This document shows, piece by piece, positions 43,394-52,001 of a stretch of DNA of 64,000 nt (within the stretch, counting starts at the first letter, position 1; every line of letters starts with the position of its first letter). The translations under genes and the position numbers were made by a program. The stretch covers positions 1 through 64,000 of the forward strand of contig JBKQVG010000217.1 in the NCBI GenBank assembly GCA_052325345.1, read 5' to 3'. The notes under the pieces are model-generated. The model worked only from the letters and a program-made list of their open reading frames with translations. It ran no database searches and had not been told where the DNA came from. The stretch comes from JBEKYD01 sp052325345 (lineage in GTDB: Bacteria; Acidobacteriota; Terriglobia; Bryobacterales; Bryobacteraceae).

Positions 43394-43866
43394 TGAGTCT
43401 GGAACAGGTTCCTGGATTTTTATTTTTCGATCATGTCGCCGTCTCGGTGAAGCCCGGCGAACTGGAAGCGCACGTGGCAGCCTACGGCGCGCTGGGGTTC
43501 CGAGAGGTGCATCGCGAAGAGGTGCTGGGCGGCGACCAGGTGCGCGAAGTGCTGCTCGAGGTGGGCGACGGTCCCAATCTGCTGCAGTTGCTGGAGCCGC
43601 TGAACGCGGACTCGCCGGTGGCCAAGCAGATCGAGAAGAACGGCGGGCGCGGCGGCCTGGCGCACGTGGCGCTGCGCGTGGCGGATATTCAGAAGGCCTT
43701 CGACTACATGCGGGAGAACGGCTTCAAGCTGATCGACAAGGCGCCGCGGAAAGGTTCGCGGGGCACCACCGTATTCTTCGTGCATCCCAAGACCACCGAG
43801 AAGGCGGCATTCGGCTACCTGATCGAAGTGGTCCAGGAGAACAACCATGCCGGACAGCATGCCTGA
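43393..43866 (+). CDS. mce: Methylmalonyl-CoA epimerase
   Basis: A 157-residue glyoxalase-fold protein with FFDHVAVSVKPGELEAH, LLEPLNADSPVAKQIEKNGG and GGLAHVALRVADI, all close to known epimerases (metal ligands His and Glu). It racemises (S)- and (R)-methylmalonyl-CoA so the transcarboxylase and mutase can share the pool. The ATG at 43393 is preferred over the adjacent GTG. Its end overlaps mutA by 20 bp. Confidence 0.92.
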   Translation: MSLEQVPGFLFFDHVAVSVKPGELEAHVAAYGALGFREVHREEVLGGDQVREVLLEVGDGPNLLQLLEPLNADSPVAKQIEKNGGRGGLAHVALRVADIQKAFDYMRENGFKLIDKAPRKGSRGTTVFFVHPKTTEKAAFGYLIEVVQENNHAGQHA

Positions 43867-45277
43867 CGCGATTTCGGGCGCCGGGATTCTCAGTTTGGCG
43901 CAGGATTTTCCGCCGGTCCCGGCGGCGGAGTGGGACGCGGCTGTCCGCGCCGATCTGAAAGGCGCCGACTACAATAAGAAGCTCGTTTGGCGAACCGAGG
44001 AAGACTTGGCGGTGCGGCCGTACTACCGGCGGGAGGACATGGCCGGCCTGGAAAGCCAGATGCAGGCGGCGCCCGGGCAGTTCCCCTTCGCCAGAGGCAG
44101 CGGGCAGACGTGGCAGGCGGCCGACAGCGCCAGTTTTCCCGGGACTGCGATTCGCGCCGACGAGTGGCACGACGCCGGCGCGCATGCCGTCCAGGAACTC
44201 GCCTGGGCGCTGGCCGCGGGGGTGGAAAAGATTGCCGAGCGGCCCGCCGGTCAATCGGTGGACGACGCCGCCCGGTCGATCGAATTTGTTTTCGCCGTGG
44301 GCTCGGCGTATTTTGTGGAGATCGCCAAATTCCGCGCCGCGCGCCTGTTGTGGGCCCGCGCCGTCGAAGCATTCCAGCCGGCGGGCCCGGCCGCTTGCCT
44401 GATGCGCCTTTCGGTCCGCACGGCGCGCCTGAATAAGAGCATCTTCGATCCCTACACCAACCTGCTGCGGGCCACCACCGAAGCGCTATCCGCGGTGATC
44501 GGCGGATGCGACCGGCTGGAAGTGGGAGCTTTCGGTTTCGACGCGCACCTGGCGGAGAACGTCCACCACGTACTGCGCGAGGAAGCGCACCTGGGGGCGG
44601 TGGCCGATCCGGCCGGCGGTTCGTATTACATCGAAATGCTGACCGATGCCCTGGCCCAGGCCGCTTGGAAGTTGTTTCAGCAGATCGAGGCTGCGGGCGG
44701 ATACCGTGCGGTGGCCGCCTCGGGCACCTTTTCGAAGATGTTGCAGGAAACCCTGGTGGCGCGGGAAAAGGCCGTCTCGTCGCGCCGGCGCACGCTGGTG
44801 GGCGTCAACAATTACCCCAATCTGAAGGAGAAGACTTCGGACGTGGTGGCACCCTCGGGCTCGCCGCGGCTGGCAGTTCCTTTCGAGAAGATCCGGCAGC
44901 GCACCGCCCGGCACGCCGAGGCCACCGGCCGTTATCCCAAACTGCTGCTGCTCACTCGCGGCGACGTCAAAATGCGCGGCGCGCGCGCCAACTTCGTGCT
45001 GAACTTTTTCGGCTGCGCGGGCTTCGACATCGAGCAATCCTCCGATTACGCGGGCACGGACGCCGATTTGATCGTGCTGTGCAGCTCCGACCCCGAGTAT
45101 CCGGCGCTGGCGCAGGAAGTCTGCCCGGCCGTCCAAGTCCCGGTGATGGTGGCGGGCAACCCCAAAGACCAGATCGAGGCCCTGAAGCAGGCCGGGGTGG
45201 CGGGGTTCGTGCACGTGCAGAGCGATGCCATCCAGACCTTGACGGAATGGCAGAATCGCCTGGGAATGAAAGAATAA
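43847..45277 (+). CDS. mutA: Methylmalonyl-CoA mutase small subunit, shortened
   Basis: The 476-residue protein aligns with MutA at both ends. The N-terminal SLAQDFPPVPAAEWDAAV and GQFPFARG, and the later HDAGAHAVQELAWALAAG and DPAGGSYYIEML, are all recognisable. About 110-120 residues between those blocks, part of the usual TIM barrel, are missing compared with the roughly 620-640 residue family norm. The C-terminal cobalamin-type fold lacks the DxHxxG histidine, as normal for this non-catalytic subunit. It overlaps the epimerase and lies 3 bp before mutB. Confidence 0.85.
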   Translation: MPDSMPDAISGAGILSLAQDFPPVPAAEWDAAVRADLKGADYNKKLVWRTEEDLAVRPYYRREDMAGLESQMQAAPGQFPFARGSGQTWQAADSASFPGTAIRADEWHDAGAHAVQELAWALAAGVEKIAERPAGQSVDDAARSIEFVFAVGSAYFVEIAKFRAARLLWARAVEAFQPAGPAACLMRLSVRTARLNKSIFDPYTNLLRATTEALSAVIGGCDRLEVGAFGFDAHLAENVHHVLREEAHLGAVADPAGGSYYIEMLTDALAQAAWKLFQQIEAAGGYRAVAASGTFSKMLQETLVAREKAVSSRRRTLVGVNNYPNLKEKTSDVVAPSGSPRLAVPFEKIRQRTARHAEATGRYPKLLLLTRGDVKMRGARANFVLNFFGCAGFDIEQSSDYAGTDADLIVLCSSDPEYPALAQEVCPAVQVPVMVAGNPKDQIEALKQAGVAGFVHVQSDAIQTLTEWQNRLGMKE

Positions 45278-45280
45278 TCC

Positions 45281-47428
45281 ATGAAACCGGATTTTTCGAA
45301 AATCGATTACCGGCCGGCGGTCTCCGGCTCGCCAGCGCATGCGGGTGCCGACGGATCGGCCACCTGGATGACGGCGGAACAGATTCCGGTGAAACGGTTT
45401 TATACCGCCGCCGACCTCTACGCCATGGAGCACCTGGACTACGCCGCGGGCCTTCCGCCCTTCCTGCGCGGTCCCTACTCCACCATGTACACGCTGCGGC
45501 CCTGGACCATTCGCCAATACGCGGGCTTCTCCACCGCCGAGGAATCGAACGCTTTCTATCGCCGCAACCTGGCGGCCGGCCAGAAGGGCCTCTCGGTGGC
45601 GTTCGATCTGGCGACCCATCGCGGCTACGATTCCGATAACGAACGCGTGGTGGGCGACGTGGGCAAAGCCGGTGTCGCCATCGATTCGGTCGAGGACATG
45701 AAGATTCTCTTCGACCAGATTCCGCTGGGGCAAATGTCGGTCTCCATGACCATGAACGGAGCCGTGCTGCCGGTGCTGGCGTTTTACATCGTGGCCGCCG
45801 AGGAGCAGGGCGTGGCGCCGGCGGCGCTGACCGGCACCATTCAGAACGACATCCTGAAGGAATTCATGGTCCGCAATACGTACATCTATCCGCCGGCGCC
45901 CTCCATGCACATCATCGGCGACATTTTCCGGTATTGCGCGGCCAAAATGCCCAAGTTCAACTGCATTTCGATCAGCGGTTACCACATGCAGGAAGCCGGC
46001 GCCACGGCCGACATCGAGCTGGGCTACACCCTCGCCGACGGCCTCGAATACGTCCGCACCGGAATCGCGGCGGGTCTCGATATCGACGGCTTCGCGCCGC
46101 GATTGAGCTTCTTCTGGGGCATCGGCATGAACCACTTCATGGAGATCGCCAAGATGCGGGCCGGACGGGTGCTGTGGGCCAAGCTCATTAAGAGTTTTCA
46201 TCCCAAGAGCGCCAAATCGATGGCGTTGCGTACCCATTGCCAGACTTCCGGCTGGAGCCTGACCGCGCAGGACGCGTTCAACAACGTGACGCGCACGGCG
46301 GTGGAAGCGCTGGCGGCGGCGTTGGGCCATACCCAGTCGCTGCACACCAACGCGTTCGACGAGGCCATCGCCCTGCCCACCGATTATTCGGCGCGCATCG
46401 CCCGCAACACGCAAATCTACCTGCAGGAAGAAACCGGCATCACGCGCGCCATCGATCCCTGGGCGGGCAGCTATTATGTGGAGAGCCTGACCCACGAGCT
46501 GATGCACAAAGCGTGGCATCATATACAGGAAATCGAGAGTTTGGGCGGCATGACCAAAGCCATCGAGACCGGCGTGCCGAAGATGCGCATCGAGGAAGCC
46601 GCGGCGCGGCGGCAGGCGCGCATCGATTCCGGTAAAGAGACGATTGTGGGCGTCAACAAATACATCGCGGCCGAGGAAACCGCGATCGACACGCTCGAGG
46701 TGGATAACCGCGCCGTGCGCGAGAGCCAACTGCGCCGCCTGGCGGAAGTTCGCGCCGCGCGCAACCCGCGGGTGGTGGAGGCAGCCCTGGCGGCTCTGAC
46801 GCGCGCCGCCGAAACCAACACGGGCAACCTGCTGGAGCTTGCCATCCAGGGCGCGCGCGTACGGGCCACGCTCGGGGAAATCTCCCAGGCGCTGGAAAAG
46901 GTATTCGGACGCTATCAGGCTACCAATCGCACCATTGCAGGGGTCTACTCGGCGGAGAGCCAGGCCGATCCCGAGTTCCGCAAGGCGATCGCCATGGCCG
47001 AAGAATTTGCCGGGGAAGAAGGCCGCCGGCCGCGTATTCTGGTCGCCAAGATGGGGCAGGACGGCCACGACCGCGGGGCCAAAGTGATTGCCACGGCCTT
47101 CGCTGATTTAGGTTTCGACGTGGACGTGGGCCCGCTCTTCCAGACCCCGCGCGAAGCGGCCCGCATGGCCGCCGAGAACGACGTTCACGTGCTGGGCGTT
47201 TCCAGCCTGGCGGGCGGCCACAAGACCCTGGTGCCGCAAGTCATCGAGGAGTTGCGCCGGCTGGGCCGCGAAGACATCCTGGTGTTCGTAGGCGGCGTCA
47301 TTCCTCCCCGCGATTATGAGTACCTCGAAAAGGCGGGCGTGGCGGGCGTCTTCGGCCCCGGCGCCGTGATTCCGGTCTGTGCGCAGAAGATTCTGCACGC
47401 CCTGATGGGGAGCGCGCGTGCAGCATAG
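45281..47428 (+). CDS. mutB: Methylmalonyl-CoA mutase large (catalytic) subunit
   Basis: A 715-residue enzyme. The TIM-barrel part has GPYSTMYTLRPWTIRQYAGF, the substrate loop and FFWGIGMNHFMEIAKMRAGR. The C-terminal B12 domain has DGHDRGAK with cobalt-ligand His596. It isomerises (R)-methylmalonyl-CoA and succinyl-CoA using adenosylcobalamin. Motifs and length are full. It is coupled to mutA, and meaB follows after repeat copy A. Confidence 0.96.
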   Translation: MKPDFSKIDYRPAVSGSPAHAGADGSATWMTAEQIPVKRFYTAADLYAMEHLDYAAGLPPFLRGPYSTMYTLRPWTIRQYAGFSTAEESNAFYRRNLAAGQKGLSVAFDLATHRGYDSDNERVVGDVGKAGVAIDSVEDMKILFDQIPLGQMSVSMTMNGAVLPVLAFYIVAAEEQGVAPAALTGTIQNDILKEFMVRNTYIYPPAPSMHIIGDIFRYCAAKMPKFNCISISGYHMQEAGATADIELGYTLADGLEYVRTGIAAGLDIDGFAPRLSFFWGIGMNHFMEIAKMRAGRVLWAKLIKSFHPKSAKSMALRTHCQTSGWSLTAQDAFNNVTRTAVEALAAALGHTQSLHTNAFDEAIALPTDYSARIARNTQIYLQEETGITRAIDPWAGSYYVESLTHELMHKAWHHIQEIESLGGMTKAIETGVPKMRIEEAAARRQARIDSGKETIVGVNKYIAAEETAIDTLEVDNRAVRESQLRRLAEVRAARNPRVVEAALAALTRAAETNTGNLLELAIQGARVRATLGEISQALEKVFGRYQATNRTIAGVYSAESQADPEFRKAIAMAEEFAGEEGRRPRILVAKMGQDGHDRGAKVIATAFADLGFDVDVGPLFQTPREAARMAAENDVHVLGVSSLAGGHKTLVPQVIEELRRLGREDILVFVGGVIPPRDYEYLEKAGVAGVFGPGAVIPVCAQKILHALMGSARAA

Positions 47429-47483
47429 CGCACTTTCGTTGGCGGGCGCTGGAGCGCGCCTGGCCGCCGCTCCCCGGGAAGGC

Positions 47484-47581
47484 ATGAAAGAATATAGCCA
47501 CAGATGAACACAGATAAACACAGATTAGGAAAACAAAGGAGTTATCTGTGCTTATCTGTGTTCATCTGTGGCTCAAATTTG
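47484..47581 (+). repeat. Copy A (full) of the dispersed palindromic element
   Basis: An ATGAAAGAATATAGCC-like tag leads into a 30-nt arm (47496-47525, units CAGATGAACA/CAGATAAACA). It pairs with 47544-47573 with only one mismatch around an 18-nt loop holding AAAGGAGTTATC. GCTCAAATTTG ends the element. It sits between mutB and meaB. Confidence 0.8.
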
Positions 47582-47609
47582 AATTTGTCACAGCTTATGA
47601 CGGTCGCGG

Positions 47610-48695
47610 ATGCGCCACGGTGGAGTCAGGTGGCCGGGTGCGACATCCAACGTCACGCGCGGCGGCGGAACCGTGCCTGGCACTGAGGCGGGCACGCATC
47701 GCCGCCGGCGCTTGCCGCTGGAGCGCTACCTCGAAGGCATTCTGGGCGGCGACCGCATCGTCCTGGCGCGCGCCATCACCGTGGTGGAAAGCGATCTGGC
47801 CGCCGATAACGACCTGGCCGCGCGGCTGCTCGACGCCATTCTGCCCTACAGCGGCAATTCCCGGCGCGTGGGCATTACCGGCGTGCCCGGGGTCGGGAAA
47901 AGCACGTTCATCGACGCCCTGGGCTTGCACCTGATTCACGAGCGGGGCGAGCGCGTGGCGGTGCTGAGCATCGATCCCTCGAGTCCCATTTCCCAAGGCA
48001 GCATACTGGGCGACAAAACCCGTATGGAGCGGCTGAGCGTGGAGGAGAACGCCTTCATCCGCCCCTCGGCGGCACGCGGCCATCTGGGCGGCGTGGCGCG
48101 GCGCACCCGCGAAACCATCCTGCTGTGCGAAGCCGCCGGCTTTGAGAACGTCCTGGTGGAAACCGTGGGCGTGGGCCAGTCGGAGACGGCGGTCCGCTCC
48201 ATGACCGACTTCTTTCTGCTGCTGATGCTGGCGGGCGCCGGGGACGAACTGCAGGGAATGAAGCGCGGCATCATCGAAATGATCGACGGCATGGCTATCA
48301 ACAAAGCCGATGGCGACAACCGGCGGCGAGCCGAGCGGGCGCGGACGGAATACGCCGGAGCGCTGCATTTGTTCCCCGCGCCGGCCGATGGCTGGCTGCC
48401 GCCGGTGGTCACCTGCTCGGCGCTCGATGGCTCGGGCATCGCCGAAATCTGGGAAACCATTCTGCGCCACCGCCGGCACATGGAGGCGGGCGGTCATCTC
48501 GCCCGGCGCCGCAGCCGGCAGGCGCTCGAATGGATGAAGGAGCTGATCGCGCTCGGGTTGGAGAACGCCTTCCGCCGCCACGCCGCGGTCGCGGCCCGAA
48601 TGCTCGAGCTGGAAGAGGCCGTTTCGCGCGGCCAGGCGACGCCGTTCGCCGCCAGCCGCGAGCTGCTCGATCTTTTTCACCGCAAGGAGAAGTAA
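47610..48695 (+). CDS. meaB: MeaB/ArgK-type GTPase, mutase chaperone
   Basis: A 361-residue G3E-family GTPase with P-loop GVPGVGKST (about 92-100), DPSSPISQGSILGDKTRM and VETVGVGQSE. MeaB protects and reloads cobalamin in methylmalonyl-CoA mutase. The first ATG at 47610 is used, but homology begins about 25 residues later and a GTG at 47673 is possible. It is separated from mutB by repeat copy A. The usual NKxD motif reads INKADGDN. Confidence 0.9.
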   Translation: MRHGGVRWPGATSNVTRGGGTVPGTEAGTHRRRRLPLERYLEGILGGDRIVLARAITVVESDLAADNDLAARLLDAILPYSGNSRRVGITGVPGVGKSTFIDALGLHLIHERGERVAVLSIDPSSPISQGSILGDKTRMERLSVEENAFIRPSAARGHLGGVARRTRETILLCEAAGFENVLVETVGVGQSETAVRSMTDFFLLLMLAGAGDELQGMKRGIIEMIDGMAINKADGDNRRRAERARTEYAGALHLFPAPADGWLPPVVTCSALDGSGIAEIWETILRHRRHMEAGGHLARRRSRQALEWMKELIALGLENAFRRHAAVAARMLELEEAVSRGQATPFAASRELLDLFHRKEK

Positions 48696-48704
48696 GTTAC
48701 CGTC

Positions 48705-49799
48705 ATGTCCATTCCATTTCCCCGCCTCACCGCGGAGGAAGCCGCCGGTCGCATATGCCACGGCCAGACCGTGGGTTTCAGCGGCTTCACGCCGGCCGGC
48801 GCCGCCAAGGCGATCCCGCAGGCGATCGCCCGCCGGGCGGAAGAAGAACACGCCGCCGGGCGCAAGTTCCAGATCGGCGTGCTCACCGGCGCCTCCACCG
48901 GCCCGTCGCTCGATGGCGCGCTGGCCAAGGCCCACGCCATCAGTTTCCGCACCCCTTATCAATCCAACGCCGATTTGCGCGCGGAGATCAACCGCGGCGG
49001 CACGCGTTTTGTCGACATGCACCTTTCCATGCTGCCGCAGATGGTGCGCTACGGGTTTTTGGGGCCGCTGCAATCGGGCGTCGGCAATATCGCCAACAGC
49101 GTGCTCGGCGCGCTCGGCCGGCATCCCGACATTCCGGCCTTCGAAATGTATACCGAGGTGCTGCAGGACGCCGTGGTGCCATTGCTTGAAAGCGGGCGCT
49201 GCCGTTTTGCTTCCACCTGCTCGCTTACCCTCAGCCCCGAAGTGATGCGGCGCGTCACCGGCAATCTGCCCTTCTTCCGTCCGCGAATTCTGATGCGCCC
49301 GCAGGAGATCAGCAACCATCCGGAAATCGTGCGCCGGCTGGGCATCGTCTCCATGAATACGGCCATCGAGGTGGACCTGTTCGGCAACGTCAACTCCACC
49401 CACGTCATGGGCCGGCAGATGATGAACGGCATCGGCGGCTCCGGCGATTTCACCCGCAACGCGTACCTTTCGGTTTTCAGTTGCCCATCCACGGCCAAGG
49501 GCGGGAAGATTTCCGCCATCGTGCCGCTGGCGACGCACGTCGATCACAGCGAGCATTCCGTGCAGGTGGTCATCACCGAGCAGGGCGTGGCTGACCTGCG
49601 CGGCCTGGACCCGCACGAGCGCGCGAGGCTCATCATCGAGCGCTGCGCCCATCCCGACTACCGTCCGCAGTTGCACCAGTACCTGGAGCTGGTCAAGCAG
49701 GGCCACAGCCCGCAATCGCTTTCCCTCGCCTTCGCCATGCACCGCCAGTTCGCCCGGAGCGGGACCATGGCCGGCGTGGTGTGGGAAGAATGGCGGTAG
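48705..49799 (+). CDS. Acetyl-CoA hydrolase/CoA-transferase family protein, shortened
   Basis: A 364-residue protein of the succinyl-CoA:acetate or propionyl-CoA:succinate CoA-transferase family. GFSGFTPAGAAKAIP is near the N-terminus, the catalytic Glu151 sits in MYTEVLQD, and GLDPHERA follows later. The family is normally near 500 residues. About 130 are missing between FLGP and LQSGVGNIANS, where the usual sequence resumes in frame. The product would swap CoA between succinyl-CoA and propionate. The deletion could disable it or define a compact form. It follows meaB by 9 bp. Confidence 0.78.
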   Translation: MSIPFPRLTAEEAAGRICHGQTVGFSGFTPAGAAKAIPQAIARRAEEEHAAGRKFQIGVLTGASTGPSLDGALAKAHAISFRTPYQSNADLRAEINRGGTRFVDMHLSMLPQMVRYGFLGPLQSGVGNIANSVLGALGRHPDIPAFEMYTEVLQDAVVPLLESGRCRFASTCSLTLSPEVMRRVTGNLPFFRPRILMRPQEISNHPEIVRRLGIVSMNTAIEVDLFGNVNSTHVMGRQMMNGIGGSGDFTRNAYLSVFSCPSTAKGGKISAIVPLATHVDHSEHSVQVVITEQGVADLRGLDPHERARLIIERCAHPDYRPQLHQYLELVKQGHSPQSLSLAFAMHRQFARSGTMAGVVWEEWR

Positions 49800-49898
49800 G
49801 GAAGGTGGGGCCGTTGCATTGAAACTACACGCCGTAACCGCGGACGACAAGCAATGCCTGGCCGGACGGGAGACAACCACACACATAACCTGCCGAAA

Positions 49899-49928
49899 TT
49901 GGCATTTTGGCCGATAAACAGTTATAAA
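49899..49928 (+). promoter_or_regulatory. Sigma70-type promoter
   Basis: TTGGCA (49899-49904) and TATAAA (49923-49928) are separated by 18 bp, ahead of the S24-type gene. The implied start near 49935 leaves a short leader to the ATG at 49968. Confidence 0.55.
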
Positions 49929-49967
49929 GGATAGGAATCCTTCGGTTCGCCGTTGAGCTATCGCCCG

Positions 49968-50846
49968 ATGCCCACGCTCGTTCCCATCACCGCTCGAAGT
50001 CTCGCGGGCCGGCGGCCGGGGGAGTATGTCGTGCTGGAAGCGGCTTTCCCGTCGCAACCTGCGGCCAACCTGGGCGTGCTGCTGCTCGACCCCGCGAGCG
50101 ACCGCCTGTGGATTCGGATGCGGCAGGATTTCAGTCCGTTGTTTCCCTCTCAACCTATTGATTCACAAGCGGGTTCCAGAGCTGACTCCGAAGACGGCCT
50201 GATTCCTGAGCTGGATCCCGGCCTGCTACCTCTGCTCGAGAGCGACATGCGCAAGGAAGCGGACAGGCTGGGCGGCGCGGCCTGGCTCGAATCCCTCGAG
50301 GACAGTCTTTCCAATGTTTTGCGCGTATCCGGCCGGCGCCGGATAGCGGTGGATTCCTTTACGCGAGCGCTCGATCGTCTCTATGAGGAACACGTCGAGC
50401 CGCTCGAAGTCGGCCGGTTTGTCACTCACCTCCCGCTCTACGCCTTGCGCGCCGCGGCGGGCCGCCTGGGCGAAGAAATGGAAGCGGCCGAGGAGGACTG
50501 GGTGCGGGCGCCCGAAGGGTTGCGCCTGACGCCCGACCTGTTTGTGGCCCACGTGGTTGGCCGGTCGATGGAGCCGCGCATTCCCGATGGCAGTCTCAAC
50601 CTGTTCCGTTTGCATCCGGCAGGGTCCCGGCAGAACAAGATTCTGCTGATTCAGCGGTATGGCGTGACCGATGAGAGCGCGCGCTATACCGTCAAGAAGT
50701 ACACCAGCACCAAGGTGGCTGTGGGCGAAGACCAATGGCGGCACGAACGTGTCCGGCTGGAGCCGCTGAATCCCGAGTATGAAGCGTGGGATGTAGGCCC
50801 GGAGGATTTCGCGGTGGTGGCCGAATGGCTGCGCGTGATCGAGTGA
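49968..50846 (+). CDS. S24-type (LexA/UmuD-like) peptidase-domain protein
   Basis: A 292-residue protein. The C-terminal half has VVGRSMEPRIPDGSLNLFR, the S24 serine site (Ser200), and a lysine pair (YTVKKYTS) near residue 243 that fits the catalytic Lys. The N-terminal half has a beta-rich segment and no recognised HTH, so it is not a plain LexA/repressor. S24 proteins self-cleave on stress or act as repressors. The target is unknown. TTG at 49953 is also in frame. Confidence 0.7.
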   Translation: MPTLVPITARSLAGRRPGEYVVLEAAFPSQPAANLGVLLLDPASDRLWIRMRQDFSPLFPSQPIDSQAGSRADSEDGLIPELDPGLLPLLESDMRKEADRLGGAAWLESLEDSLSNVLRVSGRRRIAVDSFTRALDRLYEEHVEPLEVGRFVTHLPLYALRAAAGRLGEEMEAAEEDWVRAPEGLRLTPDLFVAHVVGRSMEPRIPDGSLNLFRLHPAGSRQNKILLIQRYGVTDESARYTVKKYTSTKVAVGEDQWRHERVRLEPLNPEYEAWDVGPEDFAVVAEWLRVIE

Positions 50847-50852
50847 GGCCAG

Positions 50853-50950
50853 CAATGAAGAAATATAGCCGCCGATAAACACCGATGAACGCCGATAACG
50901 AAATCAAAGGATTTATCGGTGTTCATCGGCGTTCATCGGCGGCTCAATTC
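50853..50950 (+). repeat. Copy B (full) of the dispersed palindromic element
   Basis: ATGAAGAAATATAGCC leads into a 31-nt arm at 50867-50897. It pairs with 50914-50944 with three mismatches around a loop with AAAGGATT. Units are CCGATAAAC and CCGATGAAC. The ATG at 50885 within the arm is the mutY start. GGCTCAATT at 50941-50949 parallels the end of copy A. Confidence 0.8.
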
Positions 50951-51955
50951 AAAGGCATTGGCTCGTCTCTTCTCGCTTGGTACCGAAAGGCGCACCGCGA
51001 TTTGCCCTGGCGGCGTACCCGCGATCCTTACCGCGTCTGGGTTTCCGAGATCATGCTGCAGCAGACCCGCGCCCAGGCGGTAATCCCTTATTATCAGCGA
51101 TTTCTGGACCGGTATCCCAGCCTGGAGGCGTTGGCCTCGGCCCGCGAAGAGGAAGTACTCGCCATCTGGAGCGGGTTGGGCTACTACTCGCGCGCGCGGA
51201 ATCTGCTGGGCGCCGCCAGGCAGGTGGCCGCAGCCGGCCGATTTCCGGACGAGATCGCGGAACTCCGCGCTCTTCCCGGGATAGGGGATTATACCGCCGC
51301 GGCCATCGCCAGCATCGCCTTTGGCCGGCCCAACGCGGTGGTGGACGGCAATGTGCTCCGGGTGGTGGCGCGAGTCTCGAACGACGCCGCCGATATCGGC
51401 GCCCCCGCTACGCGGCGCCGGCACGGTGAGACCGCGCAAGCCTGGCTGGTGCGCCGCGATCCGGGCGGCTTTAACCAAGCCCTCATGGAGCTGGGCGCTA
51501 CCGTCTGCCTGCCCCGCAATCCGCTTTGCGGCGCTTGCCCGATCTCGGACGGCTGCCAGGCGAGGCAAGCCGGCACCGCCGGACAATTGCCGGTGAAACT
51601 GCGCCGCGCGGAGCCAGTGGAAGTACGCGAAACGCTCTTGCTTGTGGAACGCTCCGGCCGGGTATTGCTGCGCCGGCGGGAGGGTTCCCTTGAGCGCATG
51701 GCGGGCTTTTGGGACCTGCCTTCCCCCGGGCAGCTTCCCGGGGCGCGCGTGGGCGCCGTCCTGGGAGAGTTTCGCCATTCCATCACGCACCATCGATACC
51801 GGATCACGGTGGCGCGGGCGGAAGCCCCGAAGCCTCCGCCGGCGCGAGGCGCGTTTGCCTGGATGGAGGCCGGCCGGCGGGGAAATGTGCCCCTCAGCAC
51901 AACCGCCCGAAAAGCCCTGAACCTGGCCGCCAAAGCTCCGCCTGCGGCTCCATAG
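50885..51955 (+). CDS. mutY: A/G-specific adenine glycosylase
   Basis: A 356-residue MutY. EIMLQQTRAQAVIPYYQRFL, the HhH LPGIGDYTAAAIASIAF, catalytic Asp in VDGNVLRVVAR, and the Fe-S cluster C-x6-C-x2-C-x5-C (CLPRNPLCGACPISDGC) are all present, with a C-terminal Nudix-like 8-oxoG domain. It removes A opposite 8-oxoG. The first 22 residues (MNADNEIKGFIGVHRRSSAAQF) are encoded by repeat copy B. Homology starts at about residue 23. No other ATG, GTG or TTG in that frame lies before the conserved part, so the repeat supplies the start. Confidence 0.93.
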   Translation: MNADNEIKGFIGVHRRSSAAQFKGIGSSLLAWYRKAHRDLPWRRTRDPYRVWVSEIMLQQTRAQAVIPYYQRFLDRYPSLEALASAREEEVLAIWSGLGYYSRARNLLGAARQVAAAGRFPDEIAELRALPGIGDYTAAAIASIAFGRPNAVVDGNVLRVVARVSNDAADIGAPATRRRHGETAQAWLVRRDPGGFNQALMELGATVCLPRNPLCGACPISDGCQARQAGTAGQLPVKLRRAEPVEVRETLLLVERSGRVLLRRREGSLERMAGFWDLPSPGQLPGARVGAVLGEFRHSITHHRYRITVARAEAPKPPPARGAFAWMEAGRRGNVPLSTTARKALNLAAKAPPAAP

Positions 51956-52001
51956 CGTGCCGTGGGCAGGCTTGTCGGGAGAGAAAAACTCAAGTCCCAG
52001 G

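Noticed and set aside
44486..47068. An 860-codon minus-strand frame opposite mutA and mutB
   Set aside because: The plus strand encodes well-conserved mutase motifs. The opposite frame has low-complexity content and no recognisable domain.
47429..47609. A CRISPR-like array suggested by the repeated CAGATGAACA/CAGATAAACA units
   Set aside because: Units are adjacent with no spacers, and the arms are inverted. It is a palindromic element.
47595..50153. An 852-codon minus-strand frame over meaB and the CoA-transferase
   Set aside because: It is an antisense shadow of two conserved genes with no family motifs.
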